Made by a program: the position numbers and the translations under genes
Notes under the pieces: model-generated
The model's database searches: none
What the model was told of the DNA's origin: nothing
What the model saw: the letters and a program-made list of their open reading frames with translations, nothing else
Part shown: piece after piece, positions 25,891 to 33,768 of the stretch
Numbering within the stretch: the stretch's first letter is position 1
How the letters are laid out: each line of letters starts with the position of its first letter
Assembly (NCBI GenBank): GCA_031278815.1
Contig: JAITJS010000008.1
Span: 1 to 59,362, forward strand
DNA length: 59,362 nt
Reading direction: 5' to 3'
DNA from: Treponema sp.
Lineage (GTDB): Bacteria; Spirochaetota; Spirochaetia; Treponematales; Breznakiellaceae

Positions 25891-26868
25891 ATGATAACCA
25901 TAAAAGATATAGCTGCGGCTGCCGGGGTTTCTGTTTCTACGGTTTCCAATGTAATGAACCATAAACCCAACGTGGGATCACAGACCAAAGAGCGGATTTT
26001 GCGGCTCTGCCAGGAAATGCACTATGTTCCCAATGCCGCAGGTAAGAGTCTTAAAACCGGAGAAAGTAAAACCATTCTGTTTAATTTCAGCGATTTTGAC
26101 CGAAGTTTTTATTTGAAGATCATCGAAGGGATTCATGATTACGCGGGGGATAACGGGTACGATCTGATGATCTGTACCACAAAATCCTGTGAAAAATATA
26201 TGCATAACCGGCTAACCGACGGTTGCATTATCCTGGACGGTCGCATGGAAGATAAAACCCTGCAACGGGCCGCCTCAGCACACTATCCCATTGTGGTATT
26301 GGACCGGGTTTTGCCCAATCCCTATATAAAAAGCCTGGTGGTGAATAATTACGATCCCATGACTGAACTGGTGGAAGGTATTGTTGAACGGGGGTACCGG
26401 AGCTTCGCCTTTATCGGCGGCATAGAACATACCCAGGACAACAAAGAACGGTTTCAGGCGTTTATTGATGTACTCAGCAAACACCACATACCTTTCCACC
26501 GGGAACATTACTTTTCCGGGGATTACCGGGAACAGAGCGGATACCAGGCGGCGAAGATATTTATGTCCGCGCCGGAGTTGCCGGAAATTTTTGTCTGCGC
26601 CAATGATAACATGGCTATCGGCGCCATGAAGGCTTTGCATGAACGGGGGTACCGGATTCCCGATGATGTGGCGCTTACGGGCTTTGACAACTGCGAACGC
26701 GCAAGTATGGTGGGCTTGACCACCGTAACGGTGCCTGACTATGAACGGGGATACCTAGCGGCCGGTTCCCTTATCGAGAATATCCGGGGTAAGCACGATT
26801 GCGAACCCATGAAACTTACCGCCGTCGTTGCCTGGCGGGAGAGCGTGGCGCTTCATGGTTCCCCATAA
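25891..26868 (+). CDS. LacI-family transcriptional regulator
   Basis: 325 residues. The N-terminal helix-turn-helix is ITIKDIAAAAGVSVSTVSNVM, with the hinge near 50-60, followed by a periplasmic-binding-protein-like sugar-sensing domain (blocks TGFDNCERASM and VCANDNMAIGAM). It lies 195 bases upstream of the sugar import operon on the same strand and very likely represses it through the palindrome at 27034-27045. Confidence 0.92.
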   Translation: MITIKDIAAAAGVSVSTVSNVMNHKPNVGSQTKERILRLCQEMHYVPNAAGKSLKTGESKTILFNFSDFDRSFYLKIIEGIHDYAGDNGYDLMICTTKSCEKYMHNRLTDGCIILDGRMEDKTLQRAASAHYPIVVLDRVLPNPYIKSLVVNNYDPMTELVEGIVERGYRSFAFIGGIEHTQDNKERFQAFIDVLSKHHIPFHREHYFSGDYREQSGYQAAKIFMSAPELPEIFVCANDNMAIGAMKALHERGYRIPDDVALTGFDNCERASMVGLTTVTVPDYERGYLAAGSLIENIRGKHDCEPMKLTAVVAWRESVALHGSP

Positions 26869-27000
26869 AATTTTACCACTCAATTTACTAAAATATACAG
26901 TAGAATTTATCAATAAACCTTTCAAATAAGGAAAATAAGCCCAAAAAATTTTAAGCATTCTGTATTTTTTCTGGTTTTACTAAAATTACAAAAATATCGC

Positions 27001-27045
27001 TTGACTTGTAGGAAAAACCAAACTAGAATCAAGTAAAACGTTTTA
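27001..27045 (+). promoter_or_regulatory. Sugar operon promoter with LacI-type operator
   Basis: TTGACT (27001-27006), 17 bases, TAGAAT (27024-27029). The perfect 12-base palindrome TAAAACGTTTTA (27034-27045), with the central CG typical of LacI-family operators, sits on the transcription start. A repressor bound there would block RNA polymerase. Confidence 0.75.
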
Positions 27046-27063
27046 TATGACTTACTGGAGGTA

Positions 27064-28293
27064 ATGATGAACGTAAAAGTAAAAGCAGGGATGTTTCTGG
27101 TAATCGGATGGGCCCTTTCTTTGGGTTTTTATGGCTGTGCAAAAAAGGATGGAGGGGAAAAAAACAAAATCATCATTTTCCAATCCAAGGTGGAGATCAC
27201 CACTCAGCTCGAAGCCGCTGCCGAGGCCTATCAAGCAGAAACCGGGGTAGCGGTGGAGGTGTGGAGTACTACGGGGGATGATTACTTCCACCAGCTCAGG
27301 ACCCGGATCGCCAGCGGAGAGGGGCCTACGCTGTTCTCTATGGTTCCCGGCGCGGAAGCCGCAGAGGTGGGAAAGTACCTGGAGGATCTGGGGGATCTGC
27401 CTTTTGTGGGAAATATCGCTGAAAACCTGGTAGAAAAACAGAACGGGAAGATCCTCGGCATACCCTACACCGTGGAAGGGTTCGGTATCGTCTACAACAA
27501 GCAGATCATGGATCCTGCCCAGGTTCAGGATTATGATGCTTTTGTTACGTTTCTGCGCCAGGCTCAGGATGCGGGCATCAACGGTTTCGGCCTTTCTCAG
27601 GAAAGCTATTTTCTCATCGGTCATATCCTCAACACCCCCTTTGCGGTGATGAGCGACATGGAAGCCTATATGGAAAAGCTCTCCAAAGGGGAAGTACGCA
27701 TGGCAGAAACTCCAGAATTCCAGGACTTCGCCCGGTTCTATGCGGCTATCCGGGATTATTCCTACAATCCCCTGGAGGTAAACTACGACAAGGAATGCGG
27801 GGATTTTGCTATGGGAAAGACTGCGGCCATTCATCAGGGAAATTGGTGTTACGGTATGTTTGCCGATTATACACTGGATTTCGAGATGGGTCTCATGCCC
27901 TTTCCCCTGCTGGGTAATGATAAACTTGCCGTGAGCGTTCCTGCGGTCTGGGGGATCAATTCCCAAGCTCCGGCAGCGCAAAAAAAGCTGGCTAAAGATT
28001 TCCTTACCTGGCTTTATACCAACCCTACAGGCATCCGCTACCTTACCGAAGGGTTTGGGTTTATCCCCGTAGTCAAGGGAGTAAGCAGCCAGACCCTGGA
28101 TCCTCTTTCTGCAGAGGTTTCCCGGTACGCTATGGAGGGAAAGACCATCCCTTGGGCGACCAACCTCTATCCGGCAGGGGTGGTGGATGTTCATCTCGTT
28201 CCGGTGGCACAGCGTTTTTTTACATCGAAGATGAGCGAAAGGGAATTCCTTATCGCCTTGGACGAAGCCTGGGCAAAGGCAAACGGCCGCTAG
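27064..28293 (+). CDS. Sugar ABC transporter binding lipoprotein (family 1)
   Basis: A 409-residue extracytoplasmic binding protein of the maltose/oligosaccharide type. The signal ends in a lipobox (LGFYGC), so it is a lipoprotein. The mature part begins IIIFQSKVEITTQLEAAAEAY and contains the usual FPLLGNDKLAV and WGINSQAPA blocks. GGAGG precedes tandem ATGs at 27064/27067. It is the first gene of the operon. The gene for a dedicated ATPase is absent, so a shared MsiK/UgpC-type ATPase is expected elsewhere. Confidence 0.9.
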   Translation: MMNVKVKAGMFLVIGWALSLGFYGCAKKDGGEKNKIIIFQSKVEITTQLEAAAEAYQAETGVAVEVWSTTGDDYFHQLRTRIASGEGPTLFSMVPGAEAAEVGKYLEDLGDLPFVGNIAENLVEKQNGKILGIPYTVEGFGIVYNKQIMDPAQVQDYDAFVTFLRQAQDAGINGFGLSQESYFLIGHILNTPFAVMSDMEAYMEKLSKGEVRMAETPEFQDFARFYAAIRDYSYNPLEVNYDKECGDFAMGKTAAIHQGNWCYGMFADYTLDFEMGLMPFPLLGNDKLAVSVPAVWGINSQAPAAQKKLAKDFLTWLYTNPTGIRYLTEGFGFIPVVKGVSSQTLDPLSAEVSRYAMEGKTIPWATNLYPAGVVDVHLVPVAQRFFTSKMSEREFLIALDEAWAKANGR

Positions 28294-28307
28294 GGTGCAA
28301 GAACAAA

Positions 28308-28338
28308 GTCGCTAAACCATGAAAGGCTAGCGGCTTTT
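28308..28338 (+). terminator. Intercistronic hairpin with short U-run
   Basis: GTCGCTA (28308-28314) pairs with TAGCGGC (28328-28334), followed by TTTT. Between the binding protein and permease genes such hairpins commonly protect the upstream mRNA or stop part of the transcripts, giving more binding protein than permease. Confidence 0.5.
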
Positions 28339-28370
28339 AGGTGAGGTTATACGTATATGGAGGAACCTCT

Positions 28371-29243
28371 ATGAAAACAAGCAAGTATGTATGGTACGCC
28401 CTGTTTACCGTACCGCTCTTCTTGGTCTTTACTTCCGTAGTACTGATTCCCTTTGGTATCGGTATCCTGTATTCCTTTTTCTCCTGGGACGGCCTACCGC
28501 TGAACCCCAAAATTTTTACAGGATTCGGCAACTTTGTTACTTTATGCTCTGACCAGCGTTTTCTCAGCTCCGCAGGACATACGGTTGTTTTTACCCTTTT
28601 GTCGGTGTTGTTCATCAATGCGTTTGGACTGGCCTTTGCCCTGCTGGTTACCACGGACTTGAAGGTCCGTAATGCGGCCCGGGCTATGCTTTTTGCCCCC
28701 TATTTGATCGGAGGCTTGATCCTAGGGTATATCTGGAAATTCATCCTGGGAGACGCGTTCCGGGCCCTAGGGGAACATACGGGGCTTACGGCGATTTTCT
28801 TCAACTGGCTGCTCCATCCCCAGTTTGCCCTCCTTGCCCTCACCGTGGTAAGTACCTGGCAGATGGCAGGGTACATCATGATTATCTACATTACCGGCAT
28901 CCAGGCAATTCCTGATGAGGTAATTGAAGCCGCCCATGTGGACGGTGCCGGTTTCTGGCGGACCTTCTTAGCAATTAAATTCCCCCTGATCATGCAGTCC
29001 TTTACCGTGTGTTTGTTCCTCACCCTGTCGAACTGTTTCAAGATCTTCGACGTGAACCTTTCCCTTACCAACGGCGGCCCCTACAACTCCACCGAATTAT
29101 TCGCCATGAACATCTACCGGGAAATTTTTAACCTGAATAATTACGGCTACGGCCAGGCCAAGGCGATTGTGTTCTTTATCATCGTGGCCGCGGTTACCCT
29201 GGTACAGGTAAGCATCACCAAAAAAAGAGAGGTGGAACTATGA
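28371..29243 (+). CDS. Sugar ABC transporter permease (MalF/UgpA type)
   Basis: 290 residues from ATG 28371, which has GGAGG eight bases upstream. Six hydrophobic segments. The ATPase-docking EAA loop reads EVIEAAHVDGAGFWRTFLAI. It overlaps the second permease by 4 bases. It forms the channel with the next gene product. Confidence 0.92.
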   Translation: MKTSKYVWYALFTVPLFLVFTSVVLIPFGIGILYSFFSWDGLPLNPKIFTGFGNFVTLCSDQRFLSSAGHTVVFTLLSVLFINAFGLAFALLVTTDLKVRNAARAMLFAPYLIGGLILGYIWKFILGDAFRALGEHTGLTAIFFNWLLHPQFALLALTVVSTWQMAGYIMIIYITGIQAIPDEVIEAAHVDGAGFWRTFLAIKFPLIMQSFTVCLFLTLSNCFKIFDVNLSLTNGGPYNSTELFAMNIYREIFNLNNYGYGQAKAIVFFIIVAAVTLVQVSITKKREVEL

Positions 29244-30109
29244 TGAGCGCTCATACCCGAGCAGAGACACATCTTGGGAAGCTGAAGAAGTTCATCCTTA
29301 ACCTCCTGGTGATCCTGTTCTGCCTAGCCTATCTCTTTCCCGCTTACCTTATCGTGGTGAATTCCTTTAAAAACCGCGCAGAGCTGTACGAAAATATCCT
29401 GGCCCTACCCGGTTCCTTGAGTTTTCAGTATTACCGCAACGCCATGGACCGGATGAACTTTCCGAGGGCCCTGCTTAACTCCTTTCTGGTAACGACCGGG
29501 TCCCTGCTTTTTATCGTGATCTTTGCTTCCATGTGTGCCTGGATGCTGGTGCGTACCAACAATAGGCTCAGTAAGGTAAGCTTCATGGTTTTTGTGGCCA
29601 CCATGTTGATCCCCTTCCAGACCCTGATGATGCCCCTCATGCAGGAGATGAGCAGCATCAAACGGAACCTGGGTATCCCTATGGTAGATACCCTGGGAGC
29701 CCTGGTGTACATGAACCTAGGGTTTGGAGCCAGTATGGCGGTTTTTCTGTACCACGGCTTTGTCAAAGCTATTCCCCGTTCCTTGGAGGAGGCAGCGACC
29801 ATCGACGGTTGTAACCCCTTTTGGGTATTTTGGCGGATTGTATTTCCCATGCTGAAGCCCGTTACCGTTACGGTGATGGTCCTGGATGTGATCTGGATTT
29901 GGAACGATTACCTGCTCCCCTCCCTGGTCTTGACCAGTAAAGCGAATCGTACGATTCCCCTGTCCACAGCCTCTTTTTTTGGGGAGTTTACTATACAGTG
30001 GAATATGGCAATGGCAGGACTGATGCTTACCATTATTCCGGTGATTGTGTTCTATCTGTGTGCCCAAAAGTACATTATCAAGGGAGTCGCCGCAGGAGCG
30101 GTTAAATAG
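29240..30109 (+). CDS. Sugar ABC transporter permease (MalG/UgpE type)
   Basis: 289 residues, six membrane segments, and the EAA loop SLEEAATIDGCNPFWVFWRI. The end YIIKGVAAGAVK is the usual C-terminus of CUT1 permeases. It starts in the stop of the previous gene (ATGATG), and the phosphorylase gene follows 24 bases later. Confidence 0.93.
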   Translation: MMSAHTRAETHLGKLKKFILNLLVILFCLAYLFPAYLIVVNSFKNRAELYENILALPGSLSFQYYRNAMDRMNFPRALLNSFLVTTGSLLFIVIFASMCAWMLVRTNNRLSKVSFMVFVATMLIPFQTLMMPLMQEMSSIKRNLGIPMVDTLGALVYMNLGFGASMAVFLYHGFVKAIPRSLEEAATIDGCNPFWVFWRIVFPMLKPVTVTVMVLDVIWIWNDYLLPSLVLTSKANRTIPLSTASFFGEFTIQWNMAMAGLMLTIIPVIVFYLCAQKYIIKGVAAGAVK

Positions 30110-30133
30110 GTCAGGCAGGCCCTTTTTAAAACC

Positions 30134-33070
30134 ATGAAAATGATATACAAAATAGAAAATCTCCAAACCGAAAACGCTGCTCTGTTACTGAACGAGACCT
30201 TGTTCCACAATGCCAATGGATATATCGGTATCCGTTCCAATTTTGAGGAAGGGTATCCCGAAGGACTTGATAGCATCCGCGCTTCTTATATAAACGGCTT
30301 TTACGATTTTGCCGAAATGAAACAGGCGGAAAAACTGTACGGCTTCACCGAAGAAAAGCAGACCATCCTCAATGTGGCCGATACCCAGGGAATCAGACTC
30401 TTCCTAGCGGGCGAGGAATTCAGCATGTTCCGCGGAACCGTTTTGCAAAGCGAACGGACCCTAAACATGGCCGAAGGCTATACCGAACGCTGCATCCACT
30501 GGCGATCGCCCCTGGGCAAGGAACTTGAAATCCGTATACGCCGGCTTGCCTCTTTTACCCAGAGCTCGCTTTTTCTAATTGCATATTCCCTTAAGGCTTG
30601 TAATTTTGAGGGAAGGGTCTCTTTTATCTCCACCCACCGGGGGGATGTGAAAAATTACAGTAACCCCCTGGATCCCCGCCTTGCCGCGGAATCAGTACAA
30701 CACCTCCTGCCGGTAAGGGCAGCCATTGAGGGAAAGGCATCCTTTGTTACCAGTGAGACGATCCGATCCAAGCTGCGCCTTTGTACCGCCGTTGACCATG
30801 TGCTGGCTACCCCCGGAAGCATAGCGAACCATAGCTTTGCCCGGGACACGATCCTGGACGGCCACGGGGCGGTTTGTACCATTACTACTGAGATCCGCCG
30901 CAACGAAACCCTCACCCTCTACAAGTATTCAATTTTTACCGATACCCTGCGCCATGGAGACTGCGAACATACAGTCCGAGGGGAGCTTCGTAAGGCCCTG
31001 GCCACGGACATTGCGGCCATATACAGGGCACAAAAAGACTACCTTGCCACCTGGTGGGACCGGGCTTTTCTTGAAATTGACGGGGACGACGAGCTGGAAC
31101 AGGCTCTTACCTATAACTGCTACCAGCTCATCCAGTCCGCAGGAAGGGATGAGCATAGCAGTATTGCTGCCAAGGGCTTAAGCGGCGAAGGGTATGAGGG
31201 GCATTTTTTCTGGGATACGGAACTGTACCTAGAACCCTTTTTCCTCCTCACTAACCCCGAAACCGCCCGGCAACTCATCGCCTACCGCTACGCGACCTTG
31301 GACGAAGCCCGTAAGAACGCCCGTCTCCTTGGTCATAGGACAGGGGCCCTGTTCCCCTGGCGTACCATCATGGGAAGGGAATGTTCCGGCTATTTTCCCG
31401 CGGGTACGGCTCAGTACCACATCAACGGCGATATTGCCTGGTCGGTGGTTTCCTATTACCTTGCTACGGGGGACCTGGATTTTATCATAGAGAAGGGAGG
31501 GGAAATTGTTTTTGAATGCGCCCGGCTGTGGATAGAAGTAGGCAACTACTACCAGGAAACATTCCGTATTAACGAGGTAACCGGCCCGGATGAATACACC
31601 TGCCTGGTGAATAACAACTACTACACCAACCTTTCCGCCCAATACAACCTCCGCTGGGCGGTCAAATTCTATGAACTGCTCAAAGCCACGCATGCCCTGG
31701 ACAGGCTCTGCTGTAAAATCGGCCTTTCCCCTGAGGAGATAGGGACTTTTTCCCAGGCAGCAGAACAAATGTACCTTCCCTATGACCAGGAATTGGGCAT
31801 CAACCCCCAGGATGATTCCTTTCTTTCAAAGAAGCGCTGGGACTTGAAAAGCATTCCTAAGGATCACTTTCCCTTGCTGCTTCACTATCATCCGCTACAT
31901 CTGTACCGGCACCAGGTCTGCAAACAGGCCGATACGGTCCTGGCCCACTTCATCTTTGAGGATGCCCAGTCCCTGGAGACGATCAACCGATCTTTTCATT
32001 ACTACGAAGCGATAACGACCCATGATTCTTCCCTGTCAAGCTGCATTTTTAGCATCCTGGCTTCTAAGCTCGGTTTCCATGATAAGGCTTATCGGTATTT
32101 TGGTGATTCTGCCAAGCTGGATCTGGGTAATACCCACGGAAACAGCAAAGATGGCATCCATACCGCCAATATGGGCGGAACCTGCCTGGCCATCCTGTAC
32201 GGGTTTGCCGGACTGAGAATAAAGGAAAGGGGCCTCTCCTTTGTACCTGCGTTGCCTCCAGCATGGCAAGCATACCGGTTTAGAATTTTTTATAAGCAAA
32301 GTCAAATACAGGTGGAGGTTGGCAAGACCGAGGTCCGTTTTACCCTTCTTTTCGGTGAGGAGCAACAAATCCACGTGTACGGCCAAGACTATAGGCTTTC
32401 CCAATCTCTCAGCATCTCAAAGCCGCGGCGAGGCATCCTGCAATACCGGGCCCTTATTTTTGACCTGGACGGCGTGCTCGTCTCTACGGATCGCTGCCAT
32501 TACCAGGCATGGGAAAGCATCGCGGAAGAACTGGGGATACCCTTTAACGAGGAAGTGAACACGCGTCTTCGAGGCATTTCCCGGATGCAAAGCCTGGAAA
32601 TCGTTTTGGAATCCGGGGGGCTTTCCTTAAGCCAAGCAGCAAAGGAGCGCCTGGCAGCGCGGAAAAACGCCCGCTACCGTTGCCTCTTGGAAGACCTAAG
32701 TCCTGAGTCGGTGGATCGGGATGTGATCGCCACCTTGGAAGAACTGAGAGCCTTGGGAATACCAATCGCCCTAGGATCATCCAGTAAGAACGCGAACTAT
32801 ATTCTGGAAAAGACCGGGCTTGCCGGGTATTGTGATGCAGTATCAGACGGCACCCGTATCACCCGCAGCAAGCCCGACCCGGAGGTGTTTTTGAAGGCCG
32901 CCGCATTGCTGGATGTCGCGCCCCGGGATGCGCTGGTGGTGGAAGATGCCGTAGCCGGCATTGAGGCAGCTGCAGCCGGCGGTTTTGCAAGCGCTGCCCT
33001 AGGAGACGCCCGGGCTTCCCCGCTTTGTACCTACCGTATCCACAAGTTGTCGGACCTGCTGCTGATTTAG
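30134..33070 (+). CDS. Fusion of GH65 disaccharide phosphorylase and beta-phosphoglucomutase-like HAD domain
   Basis: 978 residues. Residues ~1-765 are a GH65 phosphorylase (maltose/trehalose/kojibiose/nigerose type), with GHFFWDTELYLEP, the general acid in EVTGPDEYT (Glu487), KQADTVL and the phosphate-binding THDSSLS and GIHTANMGGT blocks. From residue ~770 a complete HAD domain follows: FDLDGVLVSTD (nucleophile Asp777), the SSSKN motif, SKPDPEVF and VVEDAVAGIEAA, all as in beta-phosphoglucomutase. The phosphorylase would release beta-glucose 1-phosphate and the HAD part convert it to glucose 6-phosphate. It is the last gene of the LacI-controlled import operon. The disaccharide is unknown. 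The two activities are usually separate genes (mapA/pgmB). Confidence 0.9.
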   Translation: MKMIYKIENLQTENAALLLNETLFHNANGYIGIRSNFEEGYPEGLDSIRASYINGFYDFAEMKQAEKLYGFTEEKQTILNVADTQGIRLFLAGEEFSMFRGTVLQSERTLNMAEGYTERCIHWRSPLGKELEIRIRRLASFTQSSLFLIAYSLKACNFEGRVSFISTHRGDVKNYSNPLDPRLAAESVQHLLPVRAAIEGKASFVTSETIRSKLRLCTAVDHVLATPGSIANHSFARDTILDGHGAVCTITTEIRRNETLTLYKYSIFTDTLRHGDCEHTVRGELRKALATDIAAIYRAQKDYLATWWDRAFLEIDGDDELEQALTYNCYQLIQSAGRDEHSSIAAKGLSGEGYEGHFFWDTELYLEPFFLLTNPETARQLIAYRYATLDEARKNARLLGHRTGALFPWRTIMGRECSGYFPAGTAQYHINGDIAWSVVSYYLATGDLDFIIEKGGEIVFECARLWIEVGNYYQETFRINEVTGPDEYTCLVNNNYYTNLSAQYNLRWAVKFYELLKATHALDRLCCKIGLSPEEIGTFSQAAEQMYLPYDQELGINPQDDSFLSKKRWDLKSIPKDHFPLLLHYHPLHLYRHQVCKQADTVLAHFIFEDAQSLETINRSFHYYEAITTHDSSLSSCIFSILASKLGFHDKAYRYFGDSAKLDLGNTHGNSKDGIHTANMGGTCLAILYGFAGLRIKERGLSFVPALPPAWQAYRFRIFYKQSQIQVEVGKTEVRFTLLFGEEQQIHVYGQDYRLSQSLSISKPRRGILQYRALIFDLDGVLVSTDRCHYQAWESIAEELGIPFNEEVNTRLRGISRMQSLEIVLESGGLSLSQAAKERLAARKNARYRCLLEDLSPESVDRDVIATLEELRALGIPIALGSSSKNANYILEKTGLAGYCDAVSDGTRITRSKPDPEVFLKAAALLDVAPRDALVVEDAVAGIEAAAAGGFASAALGDARASPLCTYRIHKLSDLLLI

Positions 33071-33072
33071 CG

Positions 33073-33102
33073 AGGCACAGGCACAGGGTGCCTGTGCCTT
33101 TA
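33073..33102 (+). terminator. Terminator of the sugar operon
   Basis: An 11-bp stem AGGCACAGGCA / TGCCTGTGCCT with a CAGGG loop and short T-run follows directly after the phosphorylase stop. Confidence 0.65.
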
Positions 33103-33141
33103 AACCTCGACTAAGCAAGGCGAAACTGGTATGGTGTAGGT

Positions 33142-33729
33142 ATGTCCATTATTATGAATATGCTAAGCAGTATCATCGGGATATACTGGATCCTCATCTT
33201 GATCCGGATCGTGCTTACCTGGTTCCCGGGAGCCCATTACGGCAGACCTATGGAGCTTTTGTGCAGTATCACGGATATATACCTACGGTGGTTTCGGCGT
33301 TTTGCTTGGTTGCGGATCGGTTTACTGGACCTTTCTCCTCTAGCGGCTCTGGCAGTCTTATCCCTGGCTCAGACCTTTTGTGCTACCCTCGCCTGGTATG
33401 GCGCTATCCGGCTGGGTATGATCCTGGGAATGCTCCTGTCGTCCTTATGGTCGGCAGTATCCCTTCTGCTGGGGATTTGTATCGTTATTTTGGTCCTACG
33501 GTTCATCGCCTACGTGACGAATCGGAACATACATGGCTCCTTTTGGGGGATCATCCATACCATATCCCAGCCGATCCTGTACCGTATGAATAGGCTCTGG
33601 TTCCGGGGTAGATTGGTTCATTATCGGACCGGGATCCTCACTGCCATCGGGGTCTTAGGGGCCCTGATGATTGGTATGAAGTTCCTCGTGGCAACCGTGG
33701 TATCCCTCTTACGCAAGTTGCCGATCTAA
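33142..33729 (+). CDS. YggT-family membrane protein
   Basis: 195 residues with two related halves. The first contains ILIRIVLTWFPG and TDIYLRWFRRFAWLRIGLLDLSP, the YggT signature; the second repeats the pattern weakly (VLRFIAYVT..., ISQPILYRMNRLW). Four to five hydrophobic segments. Function in the family is poorly known (envelope, osmotic or division roles have been suggested). It is followed 40 bases later by recG. Confidence 0.75.
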   Translation: MSIIMNMLSSIIGIYWILILIRIVLTWFPGAHYGRPMELLCSITDIYLRWFRRFAWLRIGLLDLSPLAALAVLSLAQTFCATLAWYGAIRLGMILGMLLSSLWSAVSLLLGICIVILVLRFIAYVTNRNIHGSFWGIIHTISQPILYRMNRLWFRGRLVHYRTGILTAIGVLGALMIGMKFLVATVVSLLRKLPI

Positions 33730-33768
33730 ACCGATTCACGCGATGAAAAAGGGGGCAAAGAGAAAAAT

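Noticed and set aside
27052..28194. 380-codon minus-strand frame opposite the sugar binding protein
   Set aside because: It lies fully antisense to a recognised lipoprotein gene with promoter and SD; its protein has no family features.
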